Of a stretch of DNA of 37,245 bases, positions 30,458-37,245 are shown in pieces. A model generated the notes under the pieces. It made no database searches. It worked only from the letters and a program-made list of their open reading frames with translations, and was not told the origin of the DNA. Within the stretch, counting starts at the first letter, position 1. Each line of letters opens with the position of its first letter. This stretch comes from Spirochaetia bacterium (GTDB lineage Bacteria; Spirochaetota; Spirochaetia; DAHUYW01): NCBI GenBank assembly GCA_030041455.1, contig JASHNV010000100.1:1-37245 (forward strand), read 5' to 3'. A program made the position numbers and the translations under genes.

Positions 30458-31405
30458 ATGAAAACCTGCTTCCTGTTCCCGGGGCAAGGAGCACAGTCGC
30501 CCGGCATGGGCCGCGATCTGTGGGAGCACAGCGCCCGGGTGCGGGAAATATTTGAGGCGGCAAGCGCCGCCGCCGCGTTCGATGTCCGCGCGCTGATTTT
30601 TGAAGGCACCGAAGAGGAGCTGCAGGGCACCGACCGGGCTCAGATCGCGATCACGACCGTCAACCTCGCGGCAAGCGCCGTGCTTCGCGAGCGCGGGCTG
30701 TCGTGCGACGGCGCGGCGGGCTTCAGCCTCGGCGAGTACGCCGCGCTCTACGAGGCCGGGGTCATCGCCCTCGAAGATCTCTTCCCGATCGTCACGGCTC
30801 GCGGCGAGGCGATGGCCGCCGCGAGCGACGCGCTTCGCACCGACGCGGGACCGGCCGGCATGGCGGCCGTTCTCGGCCTCGACTACTCGAGGATCAAGGA
30901 GCTCTGCGAGACCCGCCTGCGCGACGTCTACGTCGCGAACTACAACAGCCCCACCCAGACCGTGCTCTCCGGAACCGCGGAAGGTCTCGCGGAGGCGGAC
31001 CGGCTCTGCAAGGAAGCCGGCGCGAAACGCTTCATCGCGCTCAAGGTGTCCGGACCCTTCCACTCCCCGCTCATCGACGGCGCGCGCGCCGAGCTCAAGC
31101 GACACCTCGAGGCCTACACCTTCCGGGACCCGCGCCTGCCGGTCTACTCCAACGTCACCGGCGCGGCGATCCGCACCGGCGCCGAGGCGAAGGAGCTCTG
31201 CGTTCGACAGATCGTCTCGACGGTTCGGTGGGTCGACGACGAGCGTGCGGTGCTCGCCGACGGCTTCACGCGCTGCGTCGAGGCGGGGCCCGGAAGGGTT
31301 CTCACGGGGCTGTGGAAGTCCGTCGGGGAGACCGTGCCGTGCGCTCCGGCCGGGACGATCGAGCAAATCGAAGCCCTCGTGGAGGACGCCCGTGAGCATG
31401 CTTGA
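30458..31405 (+). CDS. fabD: Malonyl-CoA:ACP transacylase
   Basis: 315 residues. MKTCFLFPGQGAQSPGMGRDL is the standard start, with the GQGxQ oxyanion loop at 9-13. The GFSLGEY active-site elbow has Ser90, and FHSPL provides the catalytic His202. YNSPTQTVLSG and VYSNVTG match conserved strands. It transfers malonyl groups from CoA to ACP for fatty acid synthesis. Start is ATG 30458; a longer frame from 30422 would begin inside the promoter -35. It overlaps fabG by 14 nt, so the genes are translationally linked. Likely translated from a leaderless mRNA. Confidence 0.96.
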   Translation: MKTCFLFPGQGAQSPGMGRDLWEHSARVREIFEAASAAAAFDVRALIFEGTEEELQGTDRAQIAITTVNLAASAVLRERGLSCDGAAGFSLGEYAALYEAGVIALEDLFPIVTARGEAMAAASDALRTDAGPAGMAAVLGLDYSRIKELCETRLRDVYVANYNSPTQTVLSGTAEGLAEADRLCKEAGAKRFIALKVSGPFHSPLIDGARAELKRHLEAYTFRDPRLPVYSNVTGAAIRTGAEAKELCVRQIVSTVRWVDDERAVLADGFTRCVEAGPGRVLTGLWKSVGETVPCAPAGTIEQIEALVEDAREHA

Positions 31406-32132
31406 AGGCCGAACCGCCCTCGTGACCGGCGGCTCCCGGGGAATCGGGAGCGCGATCGTGCTCGCCTTCCTCCGCGAGGGGGCGAGAGTTTTCTACGCGT
31501 CTCGCACCGAGGGCGATCTCGCCGCCTTCAAAGAGGAGGCTTCGCGCTCAGGCGCCGAGGTGCGCTTTCTGCCCTGCGACATCGCCGACGGGACGCGGCT
31601 CTCGCAGGTCGTCTCCGAGGTCCTCGAAGCCGGCGGCGTCGACATTCTCGTGAACAACGCGGGGATCACCCGCGACGGGCTCATTTTCAGGATGACGCAG
31701 TCCGACTGGAGCGACGTGCTCGCGACGAACCTCACGAGCGCCTTCATCGCCTCGAAAGCGGTCGCCTACCACATGATCAAGCGGCGCGCGGGCTCCATCG
31801 TCAACATGTCCTCCGTCGTCGGGCTCCTCGGGAATGCCGGCCAGACCAACTACGCCGCCTCGAAGGCGGGCCTCATCGGGTTCACGAAGAGCCTCGCGCG
31901 CGAGGTGGCTAGCCGCGGGGTCCGGGTGAACGCGATCGCGCCCGGATTCATCGAGACCGCCATGACCGAGCGGATGGGCGACAAGCACAAGGAGGCCATG
32001 CTCGCCCAGATACCCCTCGCCCGGCCGGGCTTGCCCGGGGAGGTCGCGCAGGCGGCACTCTTCCTTGCGTCGGACATGTCGTCGTATATTACCGGACAGG
32101 TCATCCAAATCGACGGCGGATTGGGGATGTAG
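31392..32132 (+). CDS. fabG: 3-oxoacyl-ACP reductase
   Basis: 246 residues from GTG 31392 (GGAGG 6 nt ahead; ATG 31398 is the alternative, two codons later). Cofactor loop TGGSRGIG (12-19), NNAG (88-91), Asn113, Ser140/141, Tyr154-x3-Lys158 (NYAASKAG), and the family's C-terminal motif RPGLPGEVAQAALFLASDMSSYITGQVIQIDGGLGM. It reduces beta-ketoacyl-ACP with NADPH. It overlaps fabD and is followed 8 nt later by fabF. The usual acpP between fabG and fabF is absent. Confidence 0.96.
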   Translation: MSMLEGRTALVTGGSRGIGSAIVLAFLREGARVFYASRTEGDLAAFKEEASRSGAEVRFLPCDIADGTRLSQVVSEVLEAGGVDILVNNAGITRDGLIFRMTQSDWSDVLATNLTSAFIASKAVAYHMIKRRAGSIVNMSSVVGLLGNAGQTNYAASKAGLIGFTKSLAREVASRGVRVNAIAPGFIETAMTERMGDKHKEAMLAQIPLARPGLPGEVAQAALFLASDMSSYITGQVIQIDGGLGM

Positions 32133-32140
32133 GAGAGGAT

Positions 32141-33388
32141 ATGGAGACAAAACGGAGAGTCGTCGTCACGGGCCTCGGAACCGTGAACCCTCTCGCCAAC
32201 AACGTGAAGGACTTCTGGAAAGGGGTCCGCGAAGGCAGGAGCGGAATAGCGCGGATCACCCGGTTCGACACGGACGAGTATCCCGCGAAGATCGCGGGGG
32301 AGGTGAAAGACTACGATCCGTCCTCCTTCCTCGACGGCAAGGAGGCGAGGCGGATGGACCGCTTCGCGATCTACGCGCTCGGCGCGACGCTCGAGGCGAT
32401 GGGCGACGCCGGGCTCGACGCCGAAAAGATCGATCACGAGCGCTTCGGGGTGGTGCTCGGCAACGGCATCGGCGGCATGGAGAGCCTCGAAGAGGCCTAC
32501 TTCATCCTTTTCGAGAAGGGTCCCCGGCGCATCCCGATCATGACCATTCCGAAGCTCATCAGCAACATCGCCCCCGGGCAGATCGCGATCCGCCTTCAGG
32601 CATGGGGGCCGTGCTATACGATCGTCACCGCCTGCTCGTCGAGCTCGGACGCGATCGGCGAGGCGGCCAAGTGGATCCAGGACGGCCTAGCCGACGTCAT
32701 GATCACGGGGGGCACCGAAGCCGCGATAACCAAGATGGGGATCGGCGGGTTTTGCATGCTCCAGACGCTCGCGACGAAGTTCAACGACGCCCCGCAGCGG
32801 GCGAGCCGCCCCTTCGACAAGAACCGCGACGGCTTCGTTCTCTCCGAGGGCGCGGGAATCCTCGTTCTCGAGGACTACGAGTACGCGAAGAAGCGCGGCG
32901 CGCGCATCTACTGCGAGCTCGTCGGCGCCGCGATGACCTGCGACGCGAACCACCTCACGGCGCCGCATCCTGAAGGGCGAGGCGCGGTCCTCGCGATGAA
33001 GACGGCGCTCAAGCGGGCCGGCCTCGAGCCGACCGACGTCGATTATATCAACGCCCACGGGACGTCCACGCACCTGAACGATTTGACCGAAACCAAGGCG
33101 GTGAAGATCGCCTTCGGCGAGCACGCCCGCAAGCTCAAGATCTCGTCGACCAAGAGCATGACCGGTCACTGCGTCGGGGCGGCGGGCGGAATCGAGGCCA
33201 TCGTGAGCGTGCTCGCGATCAGAGACCAATTCTTTCCGCCGACCATCAACCTGGAAGAGCCGGACCCCGACTGCGACCTCGACTACGTTCCCAACAAGGG
33301 TGTCCATGGGAAGATCGACGTGGTGATGTCGAACACGTTCGGCTTCGGCGGGCACAACGGCACCATCATCGTCAAGAAGCTCGCCTAG
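32141..33388 (+). CDS. fabF: Beta-ketoacyl-ACP synthase II
   Basis: 415 residues. Thiolase-fold condensing enzyme with Cys165 in TACSSSSDA, first His in NAHGTSTHLND, second His in KSMTGHCVGAAGG, and the C-terminal SNTFGFGGHN motif. It extends acyl-ACP by two carbons in the FAS II cycle. It has the usual length and all three catalytic residues. AGGAGA 5 nt ahead of ATG 32141. The next gene starts directly at its stop, so the operon continues. Confidence 0.96.
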   Translation: METKRRVVVTGLGTVNPLANNVKDFWKGVREGRSGIARITRFDTDEYPAKIAGEVKDYDPSSFLDGKEARRMDRFAIYALGATLEAMGDAGLDAEKIDHERFGVVLGNGIGGMESLEEAYFILFEKGPRRIPIMTIPKLISNIAPGQIAIRLQAWGPCYTIVTACSSSSDAIGEAAKWIQDGLADVMITGGTEAAITKMGIGGFCMLQTLATKFNDAPQRASRPFDKNRDGFVLSEGAGILVLEDYEYAKKRGARIYCELVGAAMTCDANHLTAPHPEGRGAVLAMKTALKRAGLEPTDVDYINAHGTSTHLNDLTETKAVKIAFGEHARKLKISSTKSMTGHCVGAAGGIEAIVSVLAIRDQFFPPTINLEEPDPDCDLDYVPNKGVHGKIDVVMSNTFGFGGHNGTIIVKKLA

Positions 33389-33775
33389 GTGGCCTCCTCG
33401 CGGCGGTTTCACAAGCTCGTCCGCCATCTCGCGAAGGATTCCGCGGACTTGGGGAGCGGGGAGATCGAGGAGCGGCTGCGTTCGCTCTTTTTCGCGGGCA
33501 CGAGAGAGCTTCCCGAGGCGCTCAGGGACGACCTTTTCGACCGCTACGCGGGATCGCTCGAGCGCGATCCCGGAAAGGACGGTCTCTTCGAGGCGGCCGC
33601 ACGGCTCGGGGAGATCATCGACCTGTTCGAGCGCGACTACGACGAGGAGGGGGATCCCCTCCCGGCGCCGGAATGGGATTTCATTCGCGACGCCGTGAGC
33701 GAGAGCGCGGGGGATCTCGACGTCGAGACGCTCTCCTACGTCATGAGGCTCGTCGTGGAACGGCACCGCCTGTAG
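33389..33775 (+). CDS. Hypothetical acidic protein, 128 residues
   Basis: GTG start immediately after the fabF stop (TAG-GTG), so expression depends on the fab operon, perhaps by translational restart. It is predicted helical and acidic, with many Glu/Asp/Leu (GEIEERLRSLFF, ALRDDLFDRYAG, LGEIIDLFERDYDEEGD). No signal peptide, membrane segment or family that I recognise. Its continuing open frame and codon bias like its neighbours support a real gene. Given the position, some link to fatty acid synthesis is possible but unproved. Confidence 0.65.
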   Translation: MASSRRFHKLVRHLAKDSADLGSGEIEERLRSLFFAGTRELPEALRDDLFDRYAGSLERDPGKDGLFEAAARLGEIIDLFERDYDEEGDPLPAPEWDFIRDAVSESAGDLDVETLSYVMRLVVERHRL

Positions 33776-33796
33776 CGCAGTCGTCCTCCGGCAGAC

Positions 33797-33826
33797 TTGA
33801 GTCCCGCGGGCTCGGCGGCGTATCAT
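33797..33826 (+). promoter_or_regulatory. Possible promoter of the glutaredoxin-FTR unit
   Basis: TTGAGT (33797-33802), 18 bp, TATCAT (33821-33826). ATG 33839 follows 12 nt after the -10 with no Shine-Dalgarno sequence. Confidence 0.45.
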
Positions 33827-33838
33827 TGCGCGAGCATC

Positions 33839-34162
33839 ATGTTCGAGTATATTCGGTTCGTTTCCGTCGCGGGCTCGCGCGAGGAGCGCGATCTCAGGCT
33901 CTTCACGCTCACGACGTGCGCGTTCTGCGCCCGCTCGGCGAAGTACCTCTCCGACCGCGGATTCGCCTACCTGAAGGCGAACGTCGACGAGCTTCCGCTT
34001 GAATCGAGGAAGATGTTCCGAAACGAGATCCATCGGCGGTTCGCCTCGCAGCTTCGCTATCCGATGCTGGTCGTCGACGGGAAGACCCTGCTCCGCGGTT
34101 TCGAGGAGCGGGAATGGGAGGAGGCGCTCGGAAGCCCGGAGGGGGGACGCGGTGGCGAATAA
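33839..34162 (+). CDS. Glutaredoxin-like (thioredoxin-fold) protein
   Basis: 107 residues from ATG 33839. LRLFTLTTCAFCARSAKYL (19-37) has a CxxC active site CAFC (Cys27, Cys30) following a beta strand. RYPMLVVDGKTLLRGFEEREWEEAL (74-96) has the cis-Pro75 and the terminal GFxxxxW-type helix of NrdH/glutaredoxins. It overlaps the ferredoxin:thioredoxin reductase catalytic gene by 11 nt, so it is the probable electron acceptor of that reductase, replacing a thioredoxin. The sequence between the CxxC helix and the cis-Pro is a little longer than in a standard Grx. Confidence 0.85.
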   Translation: MFEYIRFVSVAGSREERDLRLFTLTTCAFCARSAKYLSDRGFAYLKANVDELPLESRKMFRNEIHRRFASQLRYPMLVVDGKTLLRGFEEREWEEALGSPEGGRGGE

Positions 34163-34508
34163 GGCGCGGGAGCCGAAGAGCCCTGCGGACGGCCTTTTCT
34201 TCATCCGCTCCGTGGCCGCGAAAAACGGCTTCGTCGTCAACCCCGACGTCGGGCTCGTCGACGGCTTCGCCGAGGGCTTCGCGATAAACTACAATCGCTA
34301 CGGCTTCTACCAATGCCCCTGCCGCGACTCCTGGGGCGGCGACCGCGTGCTCGATCGGGACATCGCCTGCCCCTGCGCGTACTGCGCCGCCGATCAGGCC
34401 GAATACGGGCACTGCTACTGCGGTCTCTTCCTCGCGAAGACGTTCGCCGAAACGGGCGGGAGGGTGAGGCCGATACCGGAGCGCCGGCCGCCTGAGCGCT
34501 TTCCGTAG
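34152..34508 (+). CDS. Ferredoxin:thioredoxin reductase catalytic subunit-like protein
   Basis: 118 residues from GTG 34152 (purine-rich GGAGGGGGGA ahead). The [4Fe-4S]/disulfide module is complete: QCPCR (Cys55, Cys57), then ACPCAYC (Cys73, Cys75, Cys78), then HCYCGLF (Cys88, Cys90). That is the CPC-x15-CPC-x12-CYC spacing of FTR catalytic chains, with one additional Cys78. The family reduces thioredoxin-type disulfides with electrons from ferredoxin; the variable subunit found in plants is missing, as in most bacteria other than cyanobacteria. It overlaps the glutaredoxin-like gene, and PanE-like gene follows 11 nt later. Confidence 0.92.
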   Translation: MANKAREPKSPADGLFFIRSVAAKNGFVVNPDVGLVDGFAEGFAINYNRYGFYQCPCRDSWGGDRVLDRDIACPCAYCAADQAEYGHCYCGLFLAKTFAETGGRVRPIPERRPPERFP

Positions 34509-34519
34509 GGGAGGACTCG

Positions 34520-35461
34520 GTGAAGGTCTTGGTCTACGGCGCGGGAGTCCTCGGGAGCCTCTACGCGGCGCGCCTGCGGGACGCGGGCGTGGATGCGACG
34601 ATACTCGCGCGCGGGCGGCGTCTGCAGTATCTTTGCGAGAACGGGATCGTGCTTCGGAGCGCCTATACGGGCCGGAAGACCGTTCACGAAGTCCCGGTCG
34701 TCGACAAGCTCGATCCCGAGCTCCGGTGGGATCTCGTTCTCGTCGCGGTCCGAAACAACCAGATCGCCTCGTCGCTGAAAGATCTCGCCGCCGCGAAGAC
34801 CGAGAACCTGCTCTTTCTCGGAAACAACGTGAACGGAACCCCGGTGCTCACCGAGGCGCTCGGCGCCGAGCGCGTCCTGCTCGGCTTTCCGGGCGCCGGA
34901 GGCATTCTCGAGGACGACGTCGTGGTGTACATCGACTCCGAGGAGGGCTCCTCGAAGACGTGGGGATTGGTCATCGGCGAGATCGACGGCTCGGCGACCG
35001 CGCGCCTCGGCAAGATCAAGGCGCTTTTCGAAGGCGCCTCGGTACCCGCGGAGATCGCCTCGAACATCTGCGCTTGGCTCGTTACCCACGCGAACGTGGC
35101 CGTCCCCATCGCGTACGCGCTCTACCTGATCGACGGGGGTCTCGGCGATCTCGCGGAGCGCGCCGACGTGCTCCGTCTCCTCATCTTCGCGATTCGCGAG
35201 GGCTTCACGGTCCAGGAGGCGCTCGGCATTCCGGTGACGCCGGCGCGCATGCGCCTCTACAAGCGGGTGCCCGCCTGGGTGCTGAACGGGATGCTGAGGT
35301 CGAGGTTTCGTTCGCGCATGGCGGAGATCGGCATCCAGGGCCACGCGCTCGCGGCCCCCGACGAAATGAACGCCCTCGCGCTCGATCTCCAGGAGCTCAT
35401 TCGCCGCGCCTCTCTTCCGACTCCGGCGCTCCGGACCCTCTACAACATCGAGGAGGACTGA
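34520..35461 (+). CDS. 2-dehydropantoate 2-reductase family protein (ApbA/PanE-like)
   Basis: 313 residues from GTG 34520 with GGGGAGGA ahead. MKVLVYGAGVLGSLYAARL (1-19) is the NADPH-binding GxGxxG motif. DLVLVAVRNNQIASSLKDLA and LLFLGNNVNGTPVLTEALG match the family (vkNxqxxxal and NG). KxHAN-type ITRAN region reads ICAWLVTHANVAVPIAYAL. The conserved catalytic Lys of PanE is not evident there (CAWLVTH rather than KxxxN), so another hydroxy/keto acid substrate is possible. It is downstream of FTR in one run of genes. Confidence 0.82.
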   Translation: MKVLVYGAGVLGSLYAARLRDAGVDATILARGRRLQYLCENGIVLRSAYTGRKTVHEVPVVDKLDPELRWDLVLVAVRNNQIASSLKDLAAAKTENLLFLGNNVNGTPVLTEALGAERVLLGFPGAGGILEDDVVVYIDSEEGSSKTWGLVIGEIDGSATARLGKIKALFEGASVPAEIASNICAWLVTHANVAVPIAYALYLIDGGLGDLAERADVLRLLIFAIREGFTVQEALGIPVTPARMRLYKRVPAWVLNGMLRSRFRSRMAEIGIQGHALAAPDEMNALALDLQELIRRASLPTPALRTLYNIEED

Positions 35462-35480
35462 GTCCCGTGCGGCGCCAGCG

Positions 35481-35627
35481 CTACGGCTTCGCGTACTTCG
35501 CCGGCTTCCGGTCGAACTCCTTTTTGCAGCCCGGCGCGCAGAAATAATAGGATTTTCCGCCGTATCGCGAGACGAACTGCGCGCTCTTTTCGTCGACTTC
35601 CATTTTGCACACCGGATCGATGACCAT
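35481..35627 (-). CDS. Small YHS-domain protein, 48 residues
   Basis: The minus strand from ATG 35627 to TAG 35481 encodes MVIDPVCKMEVDEKSA, then YYFCAPGCKKEFDRKP, a complete YHS domain: DPVCKM with Cys7, aromatic core YYF, and the Cys30/Cys34 pair in FCAPGC. YHS modules of this size bind transition metals and accompany copper or mercury handling proteins, or act as their small chaperones. No metal transporter gene is next to it. A weak ribosome site GGGGTGG precedes it. Convergent with the reductase gene, 19 nt between stops. Confidence 0.85.
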   Translation of the reverse strand: MVIDPVCKMEVDEKSAQFVSRYGGKSYYFCAPGCKKEFDRKPAKYAKP

Positions 35628-36013
35628 GCGCCACCCCCGCCTACCATACGCGGATCCGCTCGGCGCGTATAGACGTCTTCCGCGCGCAGGTTGATTAATC
35701 CGGCCGGGGGGACTAGTATCGAGGCGGGCCCCACGAGGTCCTCAGGGACACGGCGGAGGGGACCGGTTTTCCCCGATCGGCGTTCGTCGAGGCTTCGAGC
35801 CGAGCGCGCGCCTTGGCGGGCGAGGCCGGACCGGGCTACGGCGTCGGACATCGCCTCACGGCGGCGGCCGCGTGCCCGGGTTCCCGGAGAAACACCTCCG
35901 CGGTTCGCAGTGTCTGTCTGCCCGGTCGTGCGCGAGGTCCGCGCCACCCAGGCTCTCTCCCGCTCGCGCGGCGGAAGCTCGCGCCTGATACTGAGCCGAT
36001 TACGGAGTACGGA
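35628..36013 (+). promoter_or_regulatory. Promoter and long leader of the FecR-domain gene
   Basis: TTGATT (35691-35696), 17 bp, TAGTAT (35714-35719), giving a leader of about 290 nt to ATG 36014. The leader is very GC-rich and no known riboswitch was recognised. Frames in it are Arg-rich and not protein-like. The rest of the interval up to 35690 contains only the upstream part of the YHS gene. Confidence 0.5.
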
Positions 36014-37240
36014 ATGAAACGAGCATCGATTCTCGCGGCGCTCGCCGCGGCGCTCGCCGCGCTTCCCGCGGCCGCCCAACAGGTGGGGGAGATCACCTAC
36101 TCGGAGGGGACCGTCGGGATCGTGCGCGACGGCCAGGCCGTCGATCCTTCGACCATCGGCCCGGGCACGGCGATCGACGACATGGATCTCATTCAGACCG
36201 GCGACGACGGAAGCGCTACGATAACGACCGACGCCTCAAGCGGCGTCTCCTCGACGATCAACGTCCAGCCGGACACGAGCTTTACCGTCAATTTCGCCGA
36301 CGTCTCGACGCCGAACGACCATTCGGTCGACCTCCTCGCGGGGAGCCTGGCTTTCGCGGTGAACAAGCTCGCGGAGAACCAGAACATGGAGGTCGACACC
36401 GACACGGCCGTCATGGGCATCCGGGGGACGGTTTTCGACGTCTCCACGGTCGCAAGCGGCGACGCCCTCCTTTCGGTGAGCGACGGAAAGGTGAGCTGCC
36501 AGACCGACAGCGGCGGCACGCTGTACGCCGATCCCGGGAACGCGGTGCAATTCTCGGGCAACACCTGGGGCAACACCGCCTACACCGCCTCCGGCATCGC
36601 CTCCTTCCGCACGAAATGGCACGCGAACCATCTCGCGACGCTTCGCGCCCACGCGGGCGATATCCTGAAGGCGACCGCCGAGCGCTACCTCGCCCTCAAG
36701 GCCAAGTTCGACGCCTCCTACGCCACGTTGAACCGGCAGAGCGGCGTCATCAACGGGTGGATCAACGACTCGCGCTCGCGGCGCGCGGTCACGGCCCGCG
36801 AGGTCGCCGCTCAGCGGAGCGCGGTCGCGGGCCCCTTGAGCGCGGCGCACGAGAGTCTCGTTCCCCTCGAGCACGTCTATTACCGCCTGCGCCGCCTCGA
36901 GGCGCTCCAGAGCCAGGGGTACGCGTTCGGCGACGTGCGGCCCGGCCTCAGCGCCGCCGCCTTTTTCGCCCAGATCGAGCGCGACCGACCGGACCTCACG
37001 CAACGGATGTACAAGCTGCGCTACTTCGTGAAGGTCGATCGCGCGCGGATGCGCGCGGCGCACATCCGGCCGCAGCCGTCGGAGTTCCGGGAGAGCCGCA
37101 TCCTTCGCGCGACTTCTCGCGAGCGCGGGCCGGAGGGACAGCGGGACAGGGGGCGGACGAACGTGAGAGAGCGGAATGACGCCGGGAAACAGAACGATCG
37201 GCGGCAAGGCGACGAACGAAAGAGGGAAGACGATCGCTGA
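36014..37240 (+). CDS. Exported FecR-domain protein with helical middle and basic tail
   Basis: 408 residues from ATG 36014, GGAG ahead. Signal peptide MKRASILAALAAALAALPAAAQQ. A FecR domain follows (about 30-175): GTVGIVRDGQAV, DDMDLIQTGDDGSATITTD, DLLAGSLAFAVNKL, the VMGIRGTVFDVS signature, then LLSVSDGKVSCQTDSG. There is no transmembrane helix or sigma-regulator part, so it is a periplasmic or surface FecR module of the kind common in Spirochaetes, not a classic anti-sigma factor. The second half is helical (FRTKWHANHLATLRAHAG, YLALKAKFDASYATL). The last 45 residues are extremely rich in Arg, Glu, Asp and Gln. The function is unknown. Confidence 0.88.
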   Translation: MKRASILAALAAALAALPAAAQQVGEITYSEGTVGIVRDGQAVDPSTIGPGTAIDDMDLIQTGDDGSATITTDASSGVSSTINVQPDTSFTVNFADVSTPNDHSVDLLAGSLAFAVNKLAENQNMEVDTDTAVMGIRGTVFDVSTVASGDALLSVSDGKVSCQTDSGGTLYADPGNAVQFSGNTWGNTAYTASGIASFRTKWHANHLATLRAHAGDILKATAERYLALKAKFDASYATLNRQSGVINGWINDSRSRRAVTAREVAAQRSAVAGPLSAAHESLVPLEHVYYRLRRLEALQSQGYAFGDVRPGLSAAAFFAQIERDRPDLTQRMYKLRYFVKVDRARMRAAHIRPQPSEFRESRILRATSRERGPEGQRDRGRTNVRERNDAGKQNDRRQGDERKREDDR

Positions 37241-37245
37241 CCGTC

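Noticed and set aside
35813-36013. Upstream extension of the FecR-domain gene
   Set aside because: It would place 67 Arg/Pro-rich residues ahead of a clear signal peptide.

Overview
The window is GC-rich, gene-dense chromosomal DNA, most likely from a GC-rich member of the Spirochaetota. The best pointer is the sugar-binding protein at 10269, whose export signal ends in LFAGG followed by a Ser/Thr-rich stretch, a form I associate with spirochaete ABC transport proteins. Other fitting traits are infA beside a short DksA/TraR protein, and an HPr carrying both His15 and Ser46. No rRNA, tRNA, CRISPR array or intact insertion sequence was found. Many promoters match sigma-70 well (TTGACa, 16-17 bp, TAtaAT or TAGnnT).

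Left part (1-13.4 kb). A quinone oxidoreductase (cut by the window edge) and a two-domain VOC dioxygenase are divergent from a TetR regulator, with overlapping promoters and two palindromes between them. Next is a divergent carbohydrate locus. Leftward run a ROK sugar kinase, a DeoR regulator, a GMC flavin oxidoreductase resembling glucoside 3-dehydrogenases, and the C-terminal remnant of a GH10-like glycosidase. Rightward run a ribulose-phosphate-epimerase-like protein, a Gfo/Idh/MocA dehydrogenase, a LacI regulator, and an ABC sugar importer (binding protein, terminator, two permeases, no ATPase). A 16-bp palindrome lies beside the binding-protein promoter and is the obvious LacI operator candidate.

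Middle part (13.4-22 kb). This holds a PLP aminotransferase, an MFS exporter convergent with it, a GlxA-type AraC regulator, then about 2 kb of less GC-rich, partly decayed DNA. The decayed stretch contains a 23-bp palindrome, a frameshifted SRAP (YedK-like) pseudogene, and a NYN-domain nuclease gene whose leader has its own promoter, a long hairpin and a strong intrinsic terminator. It is followed by a sugar-type MFS permease, a YvlB-like DUF4097 protein and an Smr-domain protein.

Right part (22-37.2 kb). Housekeeping genes dominate: infA, a DksA/TraR protein, a glyoxalase II-like hydrolase, a membrane protein, a HAD phosphatase, a two-TM K+ channel followed by a separate cyclic-nucleotide-binding protein, a lipoprotein, HPr, and fabD-fabG-fabF (no acpP). 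After these come a glutaredoxin-like protein overlapping a ferredoxin:thioredoxin reductase catalytic subunit, a ketopantoate-reductase-like protein, a 48-residue YHS protein and an exported FecR-domain protein. The most unusual gene is at 25290-26822: a DEAD-box helicase fold that has lost the Walker A, DEAD and HRxGRxGR motifs but keeps a DbpA-type RNA-binding domain.
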